From: CADCVW01 sp035644935
GTDB taxonomy: Bacteria; Pseudomonadota; Alphaproteobacteria; Sphingomonadales; Sphingomonadaceae
NCBI GenBank assembly: GCA_035644935.1
Contig: DASQNO010000075.1
Span: 1-5,278, forward strand
Reading direction: 5' to 3'
Length of the DNA stretch: 5,278 nt
Numbering within the stretch: position 1 is the first letter of the stretch; each line of letters opens with the position of its first letter. The notes below the pieces were generated by a model. It was not told where the DNA came from. It worked only from the letters and a program-made list of their open reading frames with translations, and did no database searches. Below are positions 1 to 5,278 of this stretch, piece by piece. The translations under genes were made by a program, and so were the position numbers.

Positions 1-1641
1 GACGAGCGCACGCACCTGATCAGCCAGAACGCGGCGGAGTTCTCCGTCTCCCCCGACGGCAAGTGGGTCGCCTGGTCCGAACGCTTCCAGGCCTATGTCA
101 TGCCCTTCGTGGTCACCGGCAAGGCGGTGGATATCGGCCCGGAGAACAAGGCTCTGCCGCAGTTCCAGGTGACGCGCGACGCGGGCGAGTGGCTGCACTG
201 GTCGAACAATTCGACGCGCCTGAACTGGAGCCTGGGGCCGGAACTCTTCACACGCGATCTCAACCAGACCTTCGCGTTCCAGCCGGGCGCCCCGGCAACC
301 ATCGCCAAGCCGGCGGAACGCGGGATCAACCTTGGCTTCAGCCAGCCCTACGATGCGCCGACCGGCCGCACTGCCATCACCGGCGCGCGCATCGTGACGA
401 TGCGCGGCGATGAGGTGATCGAGAACGGCACCATCATCCTCAACGGCAACCGCATCGAGGCGGTCGGCGCGGGGCTCGCCGTACCCGCCGGCGCCACCCG
501 CATCGACGCGGCGGGCAAGACGATCATCCCCGGCATCATCGACGCGCACTGGCACGGCAGCATGGGAACGGAGGAGATCATCCCGCAGCAGAGCTGGGTC
601 GCGTTCGCGGGGCTAGGCTACGGCGTCACGACGATCCACGATCCGTCCAACGACACGTCGGAGATCTTTGCCGCCGCCGAGCTCCAGAAGGCCGGCATGA
701 TCGTTGCGCCCCGCATCTTTTCCACCGGGACGATCGTCTATGGCGCAACCACGCCGTTCACCGCCAAGATCGAGTCGCTGGAGGACGCGCGCGGCCATCT
801 GCGCCGGCTGAAGGCCGCGGGCGCATCGTCGATCAAGTCGTACAATCAGCCGCGGCGCGACCAACGGCAAATGGTGATCCAGGCGGCGCGCGAACTGCGC
901 ATCAACGTCGTGCCCGAGGGCGGATCGCTGTTCCAGCACAACATGACGATGATTGCGGATGGGCACACGACAATCGAACATTCGCTTCCCGTGGCCGCGG
1001 TGTACGACGACGTGCTGCAGTTCTGGGGCCAGTCCAAGACCGCCTACACGCCGACGCTGGTGGTCGCGTACGGCGGGCCGTTCGGGGAGAATTACTGGTA
1101 CCAGAACACGGAGGTCTGGAAGGAGCCGATCCTGTCCAAGTGGGTGCCGCGCCGCCTGTTGGACGAGCGTAGCCGACGCCGCGTCATGGTACCGCCCGAG
1201 GAGAACAATCTGCTCAACGTCGCGCGCGTCGCCAAGCAGATCGGGGACCTCGGCATCCCCACCAGCGTCGGCGCGCACGGCCAGCGCGAGGGTCTGGGTG
1301 CCCATTGGGACATTTGGAGCTTCGCGATGGGCGGCATGACGCCAATGCAGGCGCTTGCCACCGGCACGATCAACCCGGCGCGCGCGCTGGGCTACGACCG
1401 CGACATCGGCTCGATCGAACCCGGCAAGCTCGCCGACCTCGTCGTGCTCGACGCCGACCCGCTGGAGAACATCCGCAACACGACCAGCGTCCGCTACACG
1501 GTCGCCAACGGCCGCGTGTACGACACGGACATGAATGAGGTCGGCAGCCGCAAGAAGGCGCGGGCGCCGTTCTGGTTCGAAGGCAACGCCGGCGCGGGGT
1601 TCACCGCGGCGGTCACAAAGGCTGTGGGGCACGTCGACTGA
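1..1641 (+). CDS. TolB-like propeller / amidohydrolase fusion protein, 5'-truncated
   Basis: The reading frame is open from the first base and ends at TGA 1639-1641, so 546 residues of the C-terminal part are visible; the start lies outside the window. Residues 11-25 contain FSVSPDGKWVAW, a typical WD40-like (PD40/TolB) propeller blade. From about residue 117 an amidohydrolase domain follows: a beta-sandwich strand (TGARIVTMRGDEVIENGTI), then PGIIDAHWH with the H-x-H metal ligands H183 and H185, K279 in SIKSY (candidate bridging lysine), E306 in VVPEGG, H322 and H327 in GHTTIEH, and H426 and H435 in GAHGQREGLGAHW. The end (INPARALG, IGSIEPGKLADLVVLDADP) is the usual amidohydrolase C-terminal signature. 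Members of this fused family are generally about 1,000-1,100 residues and often carry a signal peptide, so a periplasmic metal-dependent hydrolase is likely, perhaps acting on peptides or cyclic amides. The substrate cannot be read from the sequence. The downstream gene is convergent. Class is secure; substrate is unknown. Confidence 0.93.
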   Translation, partial: DERTHLISQNAAEFSVSPDGKWVAWSERFQAYVMPFVVTGKAVDIGPENKALPQFQVTRDAGEWLHWSNNSTRLNWSLGPELFTRDLNQTFAFQPGAPATIAKPAERGINLGFSQPYDAPTGRTAITGARIVTMRGDEVIENGTIILNGNRIEAVGAGLAVPAGATRIDAAGKTIIPGIIDAHWHGSMGTEEIIPQQSWVAFAGLGYGVTTIHDPSNDTSEIFAAAELQKAGMIVAPRIFSTGTIVYGATTPFTAKIESLEDARGHLRRLKAAGASSIKSYNQPRRDQRQMVIQAARELRINVVPEGGSLFQHNMTMIADGHTTIEHSLPVAAVYDDVLQFWGQSKTAYTPTLVVAYGGPFGENYWYQNTEVWKEPILSKWVPRRLLDERSRRRVMVPPEENNLLNVARVAKQIGDLGIPTSVGAHGQREGLGAHWDIWSFAMGGMTPMQALATGTINPARALGYDRDIGSIEPGKLADLVVLDADPLENIRNTTSVRYTVANGRVYDTDMNEVGSRKKARAPFWFEGNAGAGFTAAVTKAVGHVD

Positions 1642-1742
1642 CCCGTGAACCTGGTGAACCCGAGTGGGTGAATGGATCGCGGGGCCAAGCGAGGCCTGCG
1701 TGCGGGTAGTCCAATCTTGCGAGTGCAAGTTCCCATTCCGAG

Positions 1743-1771
1743 GTGAGGAGCCGCTGAATACGGCTCCTCAC
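1743..1771. terminator. Candidate bidirectional terminator hairpin between convergent genes
   Basis: A perfect 11-bp inverted repeat (GTGAGGAGCCG at 1743-1753 and CGGCTCCTCAC at 1761-1771) with a 7-base loop lies between the amidohydrolase stop (1641) and the terC stop (1779), which converge. Its symmetry would serve both strands. Neither side carries a clear T-run, so it is not a textbook intrinsic terminator. It could act with Rho, or protect the 3' ends of the two messages. The other 100 or so bases of this spacer contain only a weak 5-bp hairpin (1716-1729) and no gene. Confidence 0.6.
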
Positions 1772-1778
1772 ATATGAA

Positions 1779-2756
1779 CTAGGCCAAGGCAGGTCGCGCC
1801 CGCGTCTTCCACAACGAATAACCGACCCCTGCCGCAAGGATTGCGAAGGTGATGCTGAGCGAGATCGGCGGCGGGATCTTGGCCAGGCCAAGCGCGTCCG
1901 CGACGAAGATCTTGGAGCCGATGAACACCAGCAGCAACGCCAGCGCATATTTGAGGTAGTGAAACCGGTCCACCATCGCCGCGAGTGCAAAGTAGAGCGC
2001 GCGCAGGCCGAGGATAGCGAAGATATTTGACGTGTACACGATGAAGGGATCGGTGGTGATCGCAAAAATCGCCGGCACGCTGTCCACCGCGAATATGACG
2101 TCGACGAACTCTACCATGATCAGCGCCAGGAACAGCGGGGTCATCACCCAGCCAACGTTGCCGGTCACGGGATTCGTCTGCCGCACCCAGAACTTTTCGC
2201 CGTGAAGCTCGTCAGTCACGCCGAACTTGCGCCGGACCCAGCGCAGCAAAGGCGACGCGCCGACATCATATTGCTTGTCGGCCATCACCCACATCTTGAT
2301 GCCGGTGAAGATCAGGAAAGCGGCGAAGACGTACAGCACCCAGCCCCACTGCTGCACCGCCGCCGCGCCGAAGCCGATCATGATCGCGCGCAGCACGATC
2401 ACGCCGAGGATGCCCCAGAACAGCACCCGGTGCTGGTAGAGCCGGGGAATTGCAAAGTAGGAAAAAATCATCGCGATCACGAACACATTGTCCATGGCGA
2501 GACTTTTCTCGATAACGAAACCGGTGATGTACTGTATACCGGCGGTCTCGCCCATGTACCACCACACCCAGCCGCCGAAGCCAAGGCCGAGCGCGATGTA
2601 AACGGCGGACAGGGTCAGGCTTTCGCGCACCCCGATCTCGCGCTGTTTGCGGTGGAGAACCCCGAGATCAAGCGCCAGCAGCGTGGCGACGATTGCAACA
2701 AAGCCGAGCCACATCCAGAGCGGCTTGCCGAGCCAAAGGTCCGTCAGAAATTCCAT
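1779..2756 (-). CDS. terC: TerC/Alx-family integral membrane protein
   Basis: This 325-residue protein is close in length to E. coli Alx (about 320) and carries the TerC-family hallmarks. About nine hydrophobic segments are visible (roughly residues 13-34, 47-68, 78-103, 110-132, 138-157, 204-234, 238-262, 269-285 and 298-316). Acidic residues sit inside membrane segments: D30 in LLALDLGV, E83/D89/N90 in EKSLAMDNVFV, and E216/D219/D225 in EFVDVIFAVDSVPA. Known members are tied to Mn2+ export (Alx), alkaline or metal stress, tellurite resistance, and metal supply to exported enzymes in Bacillus. A metal-ion role at the inner membrane is therefore likely, but the ion is not proven by sequence. 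The start ATG (2754-2756) is supported by GGAG at 2763-2766, six bases upstream. The gene lies 143 bases behind the YdcH gene on the same strand, and its leader holds a repeated structured element. No strong promoter is seen directly before that element. Confidence 0.95.
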   Translation of the reverse strand: MEFLTDLWLGKPLWMWLGFVAIVATLLALDLGVLHRKQREIGVRESLTLSAVYIALGLGFGGWVWWYMGETAGIQYITGFVIEKSLAMDNVFVIAMIFSYFAIPRLYQHRVLFWGILGVIVLRAIMIGFGAAAVQQWGWVLYVFAAFLIFTGIKMWVMADKQYDVGASPLLRWVRRKFGVTDELHGEKFWVRQTNPVTGNVGWVMTPLFLALIMVEFVDVIFAVDSVPAIFAITTDPFIVYTSNIFAILGLRALYFALAAMVDRFHYLKYALALLLVFIGSKIFVADALGLAKIPPPISLSITFAILAAGVGYSLWKTRARPALA

Positions 2757-2769
2757 GCGTGTCTCCGGT

Positions 2770-2830
2770 CATCGATGCGTTCGATGCGGCCGACATCGCG
2801 ATTGTGGATCGCCAGAGGGGCCCGGTCCGC
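2770..2830 (-). promoter_or_regulatory. Candidate structured RNA leader of terC (repeat copy B)
   Basis: Read on the minus strand, this 61-base element starts with a block (2809-2830) identical over 22 bases to 3199-3220. It then has a short hairpin (GCGAT, 5-base loop, ATCGC; 2798-2812) and a second block (2781-2800) matching 3153-3173 apart from one missing base. It ends in a hairpin CATCGA/TCGATG (2770-2786). The 3' edge lies 13 bases before the terC start, directly next to the GGAG ribosome site. CTCTGG in the first block (2812-2817) can pair with CCGGAG (2763-2768), which contains that ribosome site. Position and structure suggest a cis-acting regulator of terC translation. The yybP-ykoY manganese riboswitch precedes some terC/alx genes, but its conserved GGGGAGTAG signature is absent. 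A predicted RNA class named the terC motif exists; whether this is a member needs a covariance-model search. Confidence 0.55.
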
Positions 2831-2861
2831 GGGCGTTTCGGTGGGAAAGGGGCGGCTTGGC

Positions 2862-2888
2862 CGGCGGGCGCTAGGGGAACGCCCGCCG
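2862..2888 (-). terminator. Candidate terminator hairpin after the YdcH gene
   Basis: A 9-bp GC-only inverted repeat (CGGCGGGCG at 2862-2870 and CGCCCGCCG at 2880-2888, 9-base loop) begins 11 bases after the YdcH-family stop codon and precedes the terC leader element. There is no T-run after it on the minus strand, so termination may be partial or Rho-assisted. If it works, terC needs its own promoter; if it leaks, the two genes form one operon with internal control. Confidence 0.4.
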
Positions 2889-2899
2889 ACCGCCGGCGA

Positions 2900-3067
2900 T
2901 CAGGCGGTTCGCGGCGTGCGCCGGAACAGGCGGTCCTTGATCGCAAGCCGAAGCTTCTTCAGCCGCAACAGCCGCAACGAGTCGGGCCGGCGGCGCTTCA
3001 ACTCGCCGCGGATCTCCTCGTCCAGCCGACGATGGATAAGCGCGAGCTTGTAGGTGAACGGATTCAT
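2900..3067 (-). CDS. Small YdcH-family (DUF465) protein
   Basis: This 55-residue, very basic protein (18 Lys/Arg against 6 Asp/Glu) is predicted to be almost wholly alpha-helical. Its pattern IHRRLDEEIRGEL followed by LRLLRLKKLRLAIKDRL is the charged-leucine signature of the YdcH/DUF465 family, small proteins common in alphaproteobacteria whose biochemical role is not established. The usual HxxLD-E-I-E start and the L-LKK-KL-IKD-L end are both present, so it looks complete, though shorter than E. coli YdcH (about 74). The start ATG at 3065-3067 is chosen because GAGGAG lies ten bases upstream (3078-3083) and family similarity begins there. A longer in-frame start at 3169 would add 34 residues that look unlike the family. 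It is transcribed divergently from bkdA1 and followed by terC; its leader holds the same repeated element as the terC leader. The function stays open. Confidence 0.85.
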   Translation of the reverse strand: MNPFTYKLALIHRRLDEEIRGELKRRRPDSLRLLRLKKLRLAIKDRLFRRTPRTA

Positions 3068-3140
3068 TTCGGTGGCACTCCTCAAACAATCGTTACACGA
3101 TCGATCGAGAGGGCTCGGGTGCTTTAGCCATGGGCGCCTG

Positions 3141-3220
3141 CATCGAGCCAGCTCGATGCGGTCCGACATCGCGTGTCGCGTCAGCTGGGCTGCGCGATTC
3201 GCCAGAGGGGCCCGGTCCGC
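3141..3220 (-). promoter_or_regulatory. Candidate structured RNA leader of the YdcH gene (repeat copy A)
   Basis: This 80-base minus-strand element repeats the terC leader. It has an identical 22-base block (3199-3220), then a hairpin TCGCG-CAGC-CCA-GCTG-A-CGCGA (3176-3197, nine pairs with one bulged A), then the second shared block (3153-3173, one extra base relative to copy B). The last part is a hairpin CATCGAGC/GCTCGATG (3141-3158). The hairpin positions are the same as in copy B while sequence and stem lengths differ, which is what selection for RNA structure would give. It ends 73 bases before the YdcH-family start, so unlike copy B it is not next to the ribosome site. Its 5' edge falls at the start site expected from the promoter candidate just upstream. 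It could be a regulatory RNA, a protein-binding site, or simply a duplicated leader retained after a tandem rearrangement. Confidence 0.55.
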
Positions 3221-3226
3221 AAAAAC

Positions 3227-3256
3227 TTTCTAACTCGCACGCGCGGCGGAAATCAA
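3227..3256 (-). promoter_or_regulatory. Candidate sigma70-type promoter for the YdcH gene
   Basis: On the minus strand TTGATT (3251-3256) is followed after 18 bases by TAGAAA (3227-3232); each box matches the housekeeping consensus at four of six positions. Transcription would begin near 3220, the first base of leader element copy A. The corresponding bases before copy B show no such boxes. The call rests on the consensus match and the agreement with the element edge. Confidence 0.45.
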
Positions 3257-3332
3257 GAGCCGTTTTGCCCGCCGCCGCAAGATGTCCGCGCATGTTGCCG
3301 ACGCGGGGCGAGCCGCTTAAGGCCCAACGGAC

Positions 3333-4604
3333 ATGAGGGATAATGACGATCTGACGAACCGCCGCAACACGGCCGCTCTGGCCCTGCACGTGCCCGAGCC
3401 GCTGTTCCGTCCCGGCGACACGCCGGACTTTTCGCACATCGCGATTCCCGCCGCGGGCGCCGCGCCGCGGCCCGATATCGCCGCCCCCCCGTCCGAAACG
3501 CATGCTTTGTGCTACGGCCTCGTGCGCGTGCTCGATGACGACGGGCGTGCGGTCGGTCCTTGGGACCCGAAGCTTTCACCGGACACGCTGCGCCGCATGC
3601 TGCGCGACATGCTGACCGTGCGAGCGTTCGACGACCGCATGTACCGCGCCCAGCGGCAGGGAAAGACGAGCTTCTACATGAAGTCGAGCGGCGAGGAGGC
3701 GGTCGCCGTCGCCGGCGCGCACGCGCTGGGCCGCGATACGATGTGCTTCCCAACCTATCGCCAGCAGGGCATCCTGATCGCGCGCGATTATCCGCTGCGC
3801 GACATGATGTGTCAGATCTATTCCAACCGCGGCGATCCGCTGCGCGGGCGGCAACTGCCGATCATGTATTCGACGCGCGACTACGGCTTCTTCTCGATCT
3901 CGGGCAATCTGGGTACTCAGTACCCGCAGGCGGTGGGCTGGGCGATGGCGTCCGCGATCAAGGGCGATACGCGGCTGGCGGCGGCTTGGATCGGCGACGG
4001 CGCAACGGCGGAGGGCGATTTCCACAACGCCGTGACCTTTGCCGCCGTTTACCGCGCGCCCGTGGTGCTCAACGTCGTCAACAACCAGTGGGCGATCTCG
4101 ACGTTCAGCGGCATCGCCGGGGCGGAGCTGACCACGTTCGCGGCACGCGCCATCGGCTATGGCATCGCCGGCCTGCGGGTCGACGGCAACGACGCGCTGG
4201 CGGTCTATGCCGCGACGATGTGGGCCGCCGACCGCGCCCGCGCCAATCTGGGACCGACGCTGATCGAACACTTCACCTACCGCGCCGAAGGCCATTCGAC
4301 CTCCGACGACCCGACGGGATATCGTCCCAAGGGCGAGGGCGAGGCGTGGCCGCTCGGCGATCCCGTCACGCGCCTGACTCAGCATCTGGTCGGCATGGGC
4401 GAATGGGATGACGAGCGCGATCAAGCGCTTAAGACCGAGCTTTCTGACTCCGTGCGCGCCGCGCAGCGCGAGGCGGAAGGGCAGGGGACGCTCAACAACG
4501 GGTCGGATCACCCGGTTGAAAGTCTGTTCGAAGATGTCTTCGCCGACTTGCCATGGCATCTGAAGGAACAGCAGCAAGCGGCTGTGGCGGAGAGCCGGCC
4601 GTGA
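3333..4604 (+). CDS. bkdA1: Branched-chain 2-oxoacid dehydrogenase E1 component, alpha subunit
   Basis: With the beta subunit this forms the thiamine-diphosphate-dependent E1 that decarboxylates the 2-oxoacids of valine, leucine and isoleucine and passes the acyl group to the E2 lipoyl domain. The 423 residues follow Pseudomonas BkdA1 (about 410) throughout, including the distinctive N-terminal LHVPEPLFRPGDTPDFSH that separates it from pyruvate dehydrogenase E1. The TPP/Mg2+ motif is clear: GDGATAEGDFHNA from residue 221 to NVVNNQWA ending at 254. The loop YRAEGHSTSDDP (316-327) matches the regulatory serine loop of the mammalian enzyme, though bacterial complexes are not known to use that kinase widely. 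KTSFYMKSSGEEA, FPTYRQQG and GRQLPIMYS are also family-conserved. The ATG at 3333 has a weak AAGG ten bases upstream, and the start gives about ten extra N-terminal residues relative to Pseudomonas. The gene overlaps bkdA2 by four bases, so they are translationally coupled. Confidence 0.97.
   Translation: MRDNDDLTNRRNTAALALHVPEPLFRPGDTPDFSHIAIPAAGAAPRPDIAAPPSETHALCYGLVRVLDDDGRAVGPWDPKLSPDTLRRMLRDMLTVRAFDDRMYRAQRQGKTSFYMKSSGEEAVAVAGAHALGRDTMCFPTYRQQGILIARDYPLRDMMCQIYSNRGDPLRGRQLPIMYSTRDYGFFSISGNLGTQYPQAVGWAMASAIKGDTRLAAAWIGDGATAEGDFHNAVTFAAVYRAPVVLNVVNNQWAISTFSGIAGAELTTFAARAIGYGIAGLRVDGNDALAVYAATMWAADRARANLGPTLIEHFTYRAEGHSTSDDPTGYRPKGEGEAWPLGDPVTRLTQHLVGMGEWDDERDQALKTELSDSVRAAQREAEGQGTLNNGSDHPVESLFEDVFADLPWHLKEQQQAAVAESRP
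4589..4604 (+). promoter_or_regulatory. Ribosome site and four-base GTGA start/stop overlap of bkdA1-bkdA2
   Basis: GGAGAG (4589-4594) lies inside the bkdA1 coding end, six bases before GTG 4601, whose last three bases with the next form the bkdA1 stop TGA. This fixes the bkdA2 start and implies coupled translation, which suits subunits needed in equal amounts. Confidence 0.8.
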
Positions 4605-5278
4605 CGATTATGAACATGATTCAGGCGATCAACTCGGCCCACGACGTGTGCATGGCGCGCGACGACGACATCGTCGTCATGGGCGAGGATATCGGCTTCT
4701 TCGGCGGCGTCTTCCGCGCGACCGAAGGTTTGCAGAAGAAATACGGCCGCACCCGCGTGTTCGACACCCCGATCGCCGAAGGCGGCATCCTGGGCACCGC
4801 AATCGGCATGGCCGCCTACGGCCTGCGTCCCGTGGTCGAGATCCAGTTCGCCGACTATATCTACCCCGCCTTCGACCAGATCGTGTCGGAGGCCGGACGC
4901 ATGCGGTACCGTACCGCCGGCGAATGGTCGCTGCCGATGGTCATCCGCTCGCCCTATGGCGGCGGCATCTTCGGCGGGCAGACGCACTCGCAGAGCCCCG
5001 AGGCGCTGTTCGCGCACGTCGTCGGCATCAAGACGGTGATCCCGTCCAATCCGTACGATGCTAAGGGCCTGCTGATCGCCGCGATCGAGGATCCGGATCC
5101 GGTCGTCTTCTTCGAGCCCAAGCGCATCTACAACGGCCCGTTCGACGGCTTCTACGAACGGCCGGTGACGCCGTGGGCCAAGCACCCGATGGCCGAGGTT
5201 CCCGACGGTCACTATACCGTACCGCTGGGCAAGGCGGCGGTGGTGCGGCCCGGCGAAGCGGTGACTGTGCTCGCCTAC
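4601..5278 (+). CDS. bkdA2: Branched-chain 2-oxoacid dehydrogenase E1 component, beta subunit, 3'-truncated
   Basis: The frame stays open to the window end, giving 226 of about 340-350 expected residues. Sequence from residue 3 (IMNMIQAINSAHDVCMARDD) onward matches BkdA2: GEDIGFFGGVFRATEGL, FDTPIAEGG with the conserved cofactor-contacting E60, PVVEIQFADYIYPAFDQ, GGQTHSQSPEALFAH with the active-site region H129, PSNPYDAKGLL, and FFEPKRIYNGPFDG. It supplies the second half of the TPP site in the alpha2-beta2 E1. GTG at 4601 is chosen as start because GGAGAG (4589-4594) lies six bases before it and it overlaps the bkdA1 stop as GTGA; ATG codons at 4610 and 4616 are in frame but too far from that site. 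The visible part ends inside the transketolase-like pyrimidine-binding domain, so the C-terminal domain is missing only because of the window edge. bkdB (E2) and lpdV (E3) would be expected downstream. Confidence 0.97.
   Translation, partial: MTIMNMIQAINSAHDVCMARDDDIVVMGEDIGFFGGVFRATEGLQKKYGRTRVFDTPIAEGGILGTAIGMAAYGLRPVVEIQFADYIYPAFDQIVSEAGRMRYRTAGEWSLPMVIRSPYGGGIFGGQTHSQSPEALFAHVVGIKTVIPSNPYDAKGLLIAAIEDPDPVVFFEPKRIYNGPFDGFYERPVTPWAKHPMAEVPDGHYTVPLGKAAVVRPGEAVTVLAY

Noticed and set aside
613..1728. Minus-strand open frame of 371 codons opposite the amidohydrolase
   Set aside because: Shadow of the amidohydrolase frame: low-complexity Arg/Val/Asp composition and no recognisable domain.
2757..2899. 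yybP-ykoY manganese riboswitch before terC
   Set aside because: The position fits, but the conserved GGGGAGTAG loop and the matching second loop cannot be found in this stretch or in the YdcH leader.
2876..2900. GGAAC followed by CGAT as an EcfG general-stress promoter
   Set aside because: It is on the plus strand with no gene downstream in that direction, and the -10 does not match CGTT.
2202..3053. Long plus-strand open frame of 283 codons opposite terC and the YdcH gene
   Set aside because: It lies antisense to terC, shows no membrane or known domain pattern, and is rich in His, Arg and Pro as expected for the shadow of a GC-rich gene; it also crosses the spacer and the leader element.
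3065..3169. Longer start (ATG at 3169) for the YdcH-family protein
   Set aside because: The added 34 residues do not resemble the family, would overlap the leader element copy A, and the inner ATG has a good GAGGAG site.
3295..3322. TTGCCG-16-TTAAGG as a bkdA1 promoter
   Set aside because: The -10 box is poor and the implied start would lie at the ATG itself, leaving no room for the ribosome site; not strong enough to list.
3576..5212. Minus-strand open frames (3576-4577 and 4508-5212) opposite bkdA1 and bkdA2
   Set aside because: Both are antisense to clearly conserved E1 subunits and have the composition of reverse-frame shadows in GC-rich DNA.

Overview
The window is GC-rich DNA that looks like an alphaproteobacterium, most likely a sphingomonad. 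This is an inference from codon use and gene types (a TolB-propeller amidohydrolase, a tiny YdcH/DUF465 protein and a Pseudomonas-like bkd operon); there is no rRNA or other marker to prove it. Five protein genes are supported: two are cut by the window edges and three are complete. No tRNA, rRNA, insertion sequence, prophage or CRISPR array is visible.

Layout: (1) 1-1641, plus strand: C-terminal half of a large WD40-like-propeller plus amidohydrolase protein. (2) 1642-1778: short convergent spacer with a perfect 11-bp hairpin that probably ends both converging transcripts. (3) 3067 down to 1779, minus strand: a 55-codon YdcH/DUF465 gene followed by a TerC/Alx-family membrane protein gene, 143 bases apart. 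(4) 3068-3332: divergent intergenic region holding a minus-strand promoter candidate and the first copy of a repeated leader element. (5) 3333-5278, plus strand: bkdA1 and bkdA2, the alpha and beta subunits of the branched-chain 2-oxoacid dehydrogenase E1 component, overlapping by four bases; bkdA2 runs off the window end.

The most notable non-coding signal is an element present twice in the same orientation, once in the leader of the YdcH gene (3141-3220) and once in the leader of terC (2770-2830). The copies share a 22-bp identical block and a second block of about 20 bp with one indel. Between and beside these blocks the primary sequence differs, yet each copy can form a hairpin at the same relative place. 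In each copy one segment can join either of two mutually exclusive hairpins. In the terC copy, part of the identical block can also pair with the Shine-Dalgarno sequence. This suggests a cis-regulatory RNA giving the YdcH and TerC genes a shared control. It may match, or be related to, the predicted terC RNA motif; that cannot be decided here.

Functionally, bkdA1/bkdA2 serve valine, leucine and isoleucine breakdown and the supply of branched acyl-CoA. TerC proteins are linked to Mn2+ export or metal supply. The amidohydrolase is probably an exported hydrolase of unknown substrate. Nothing visible ties these three units into one pathway.
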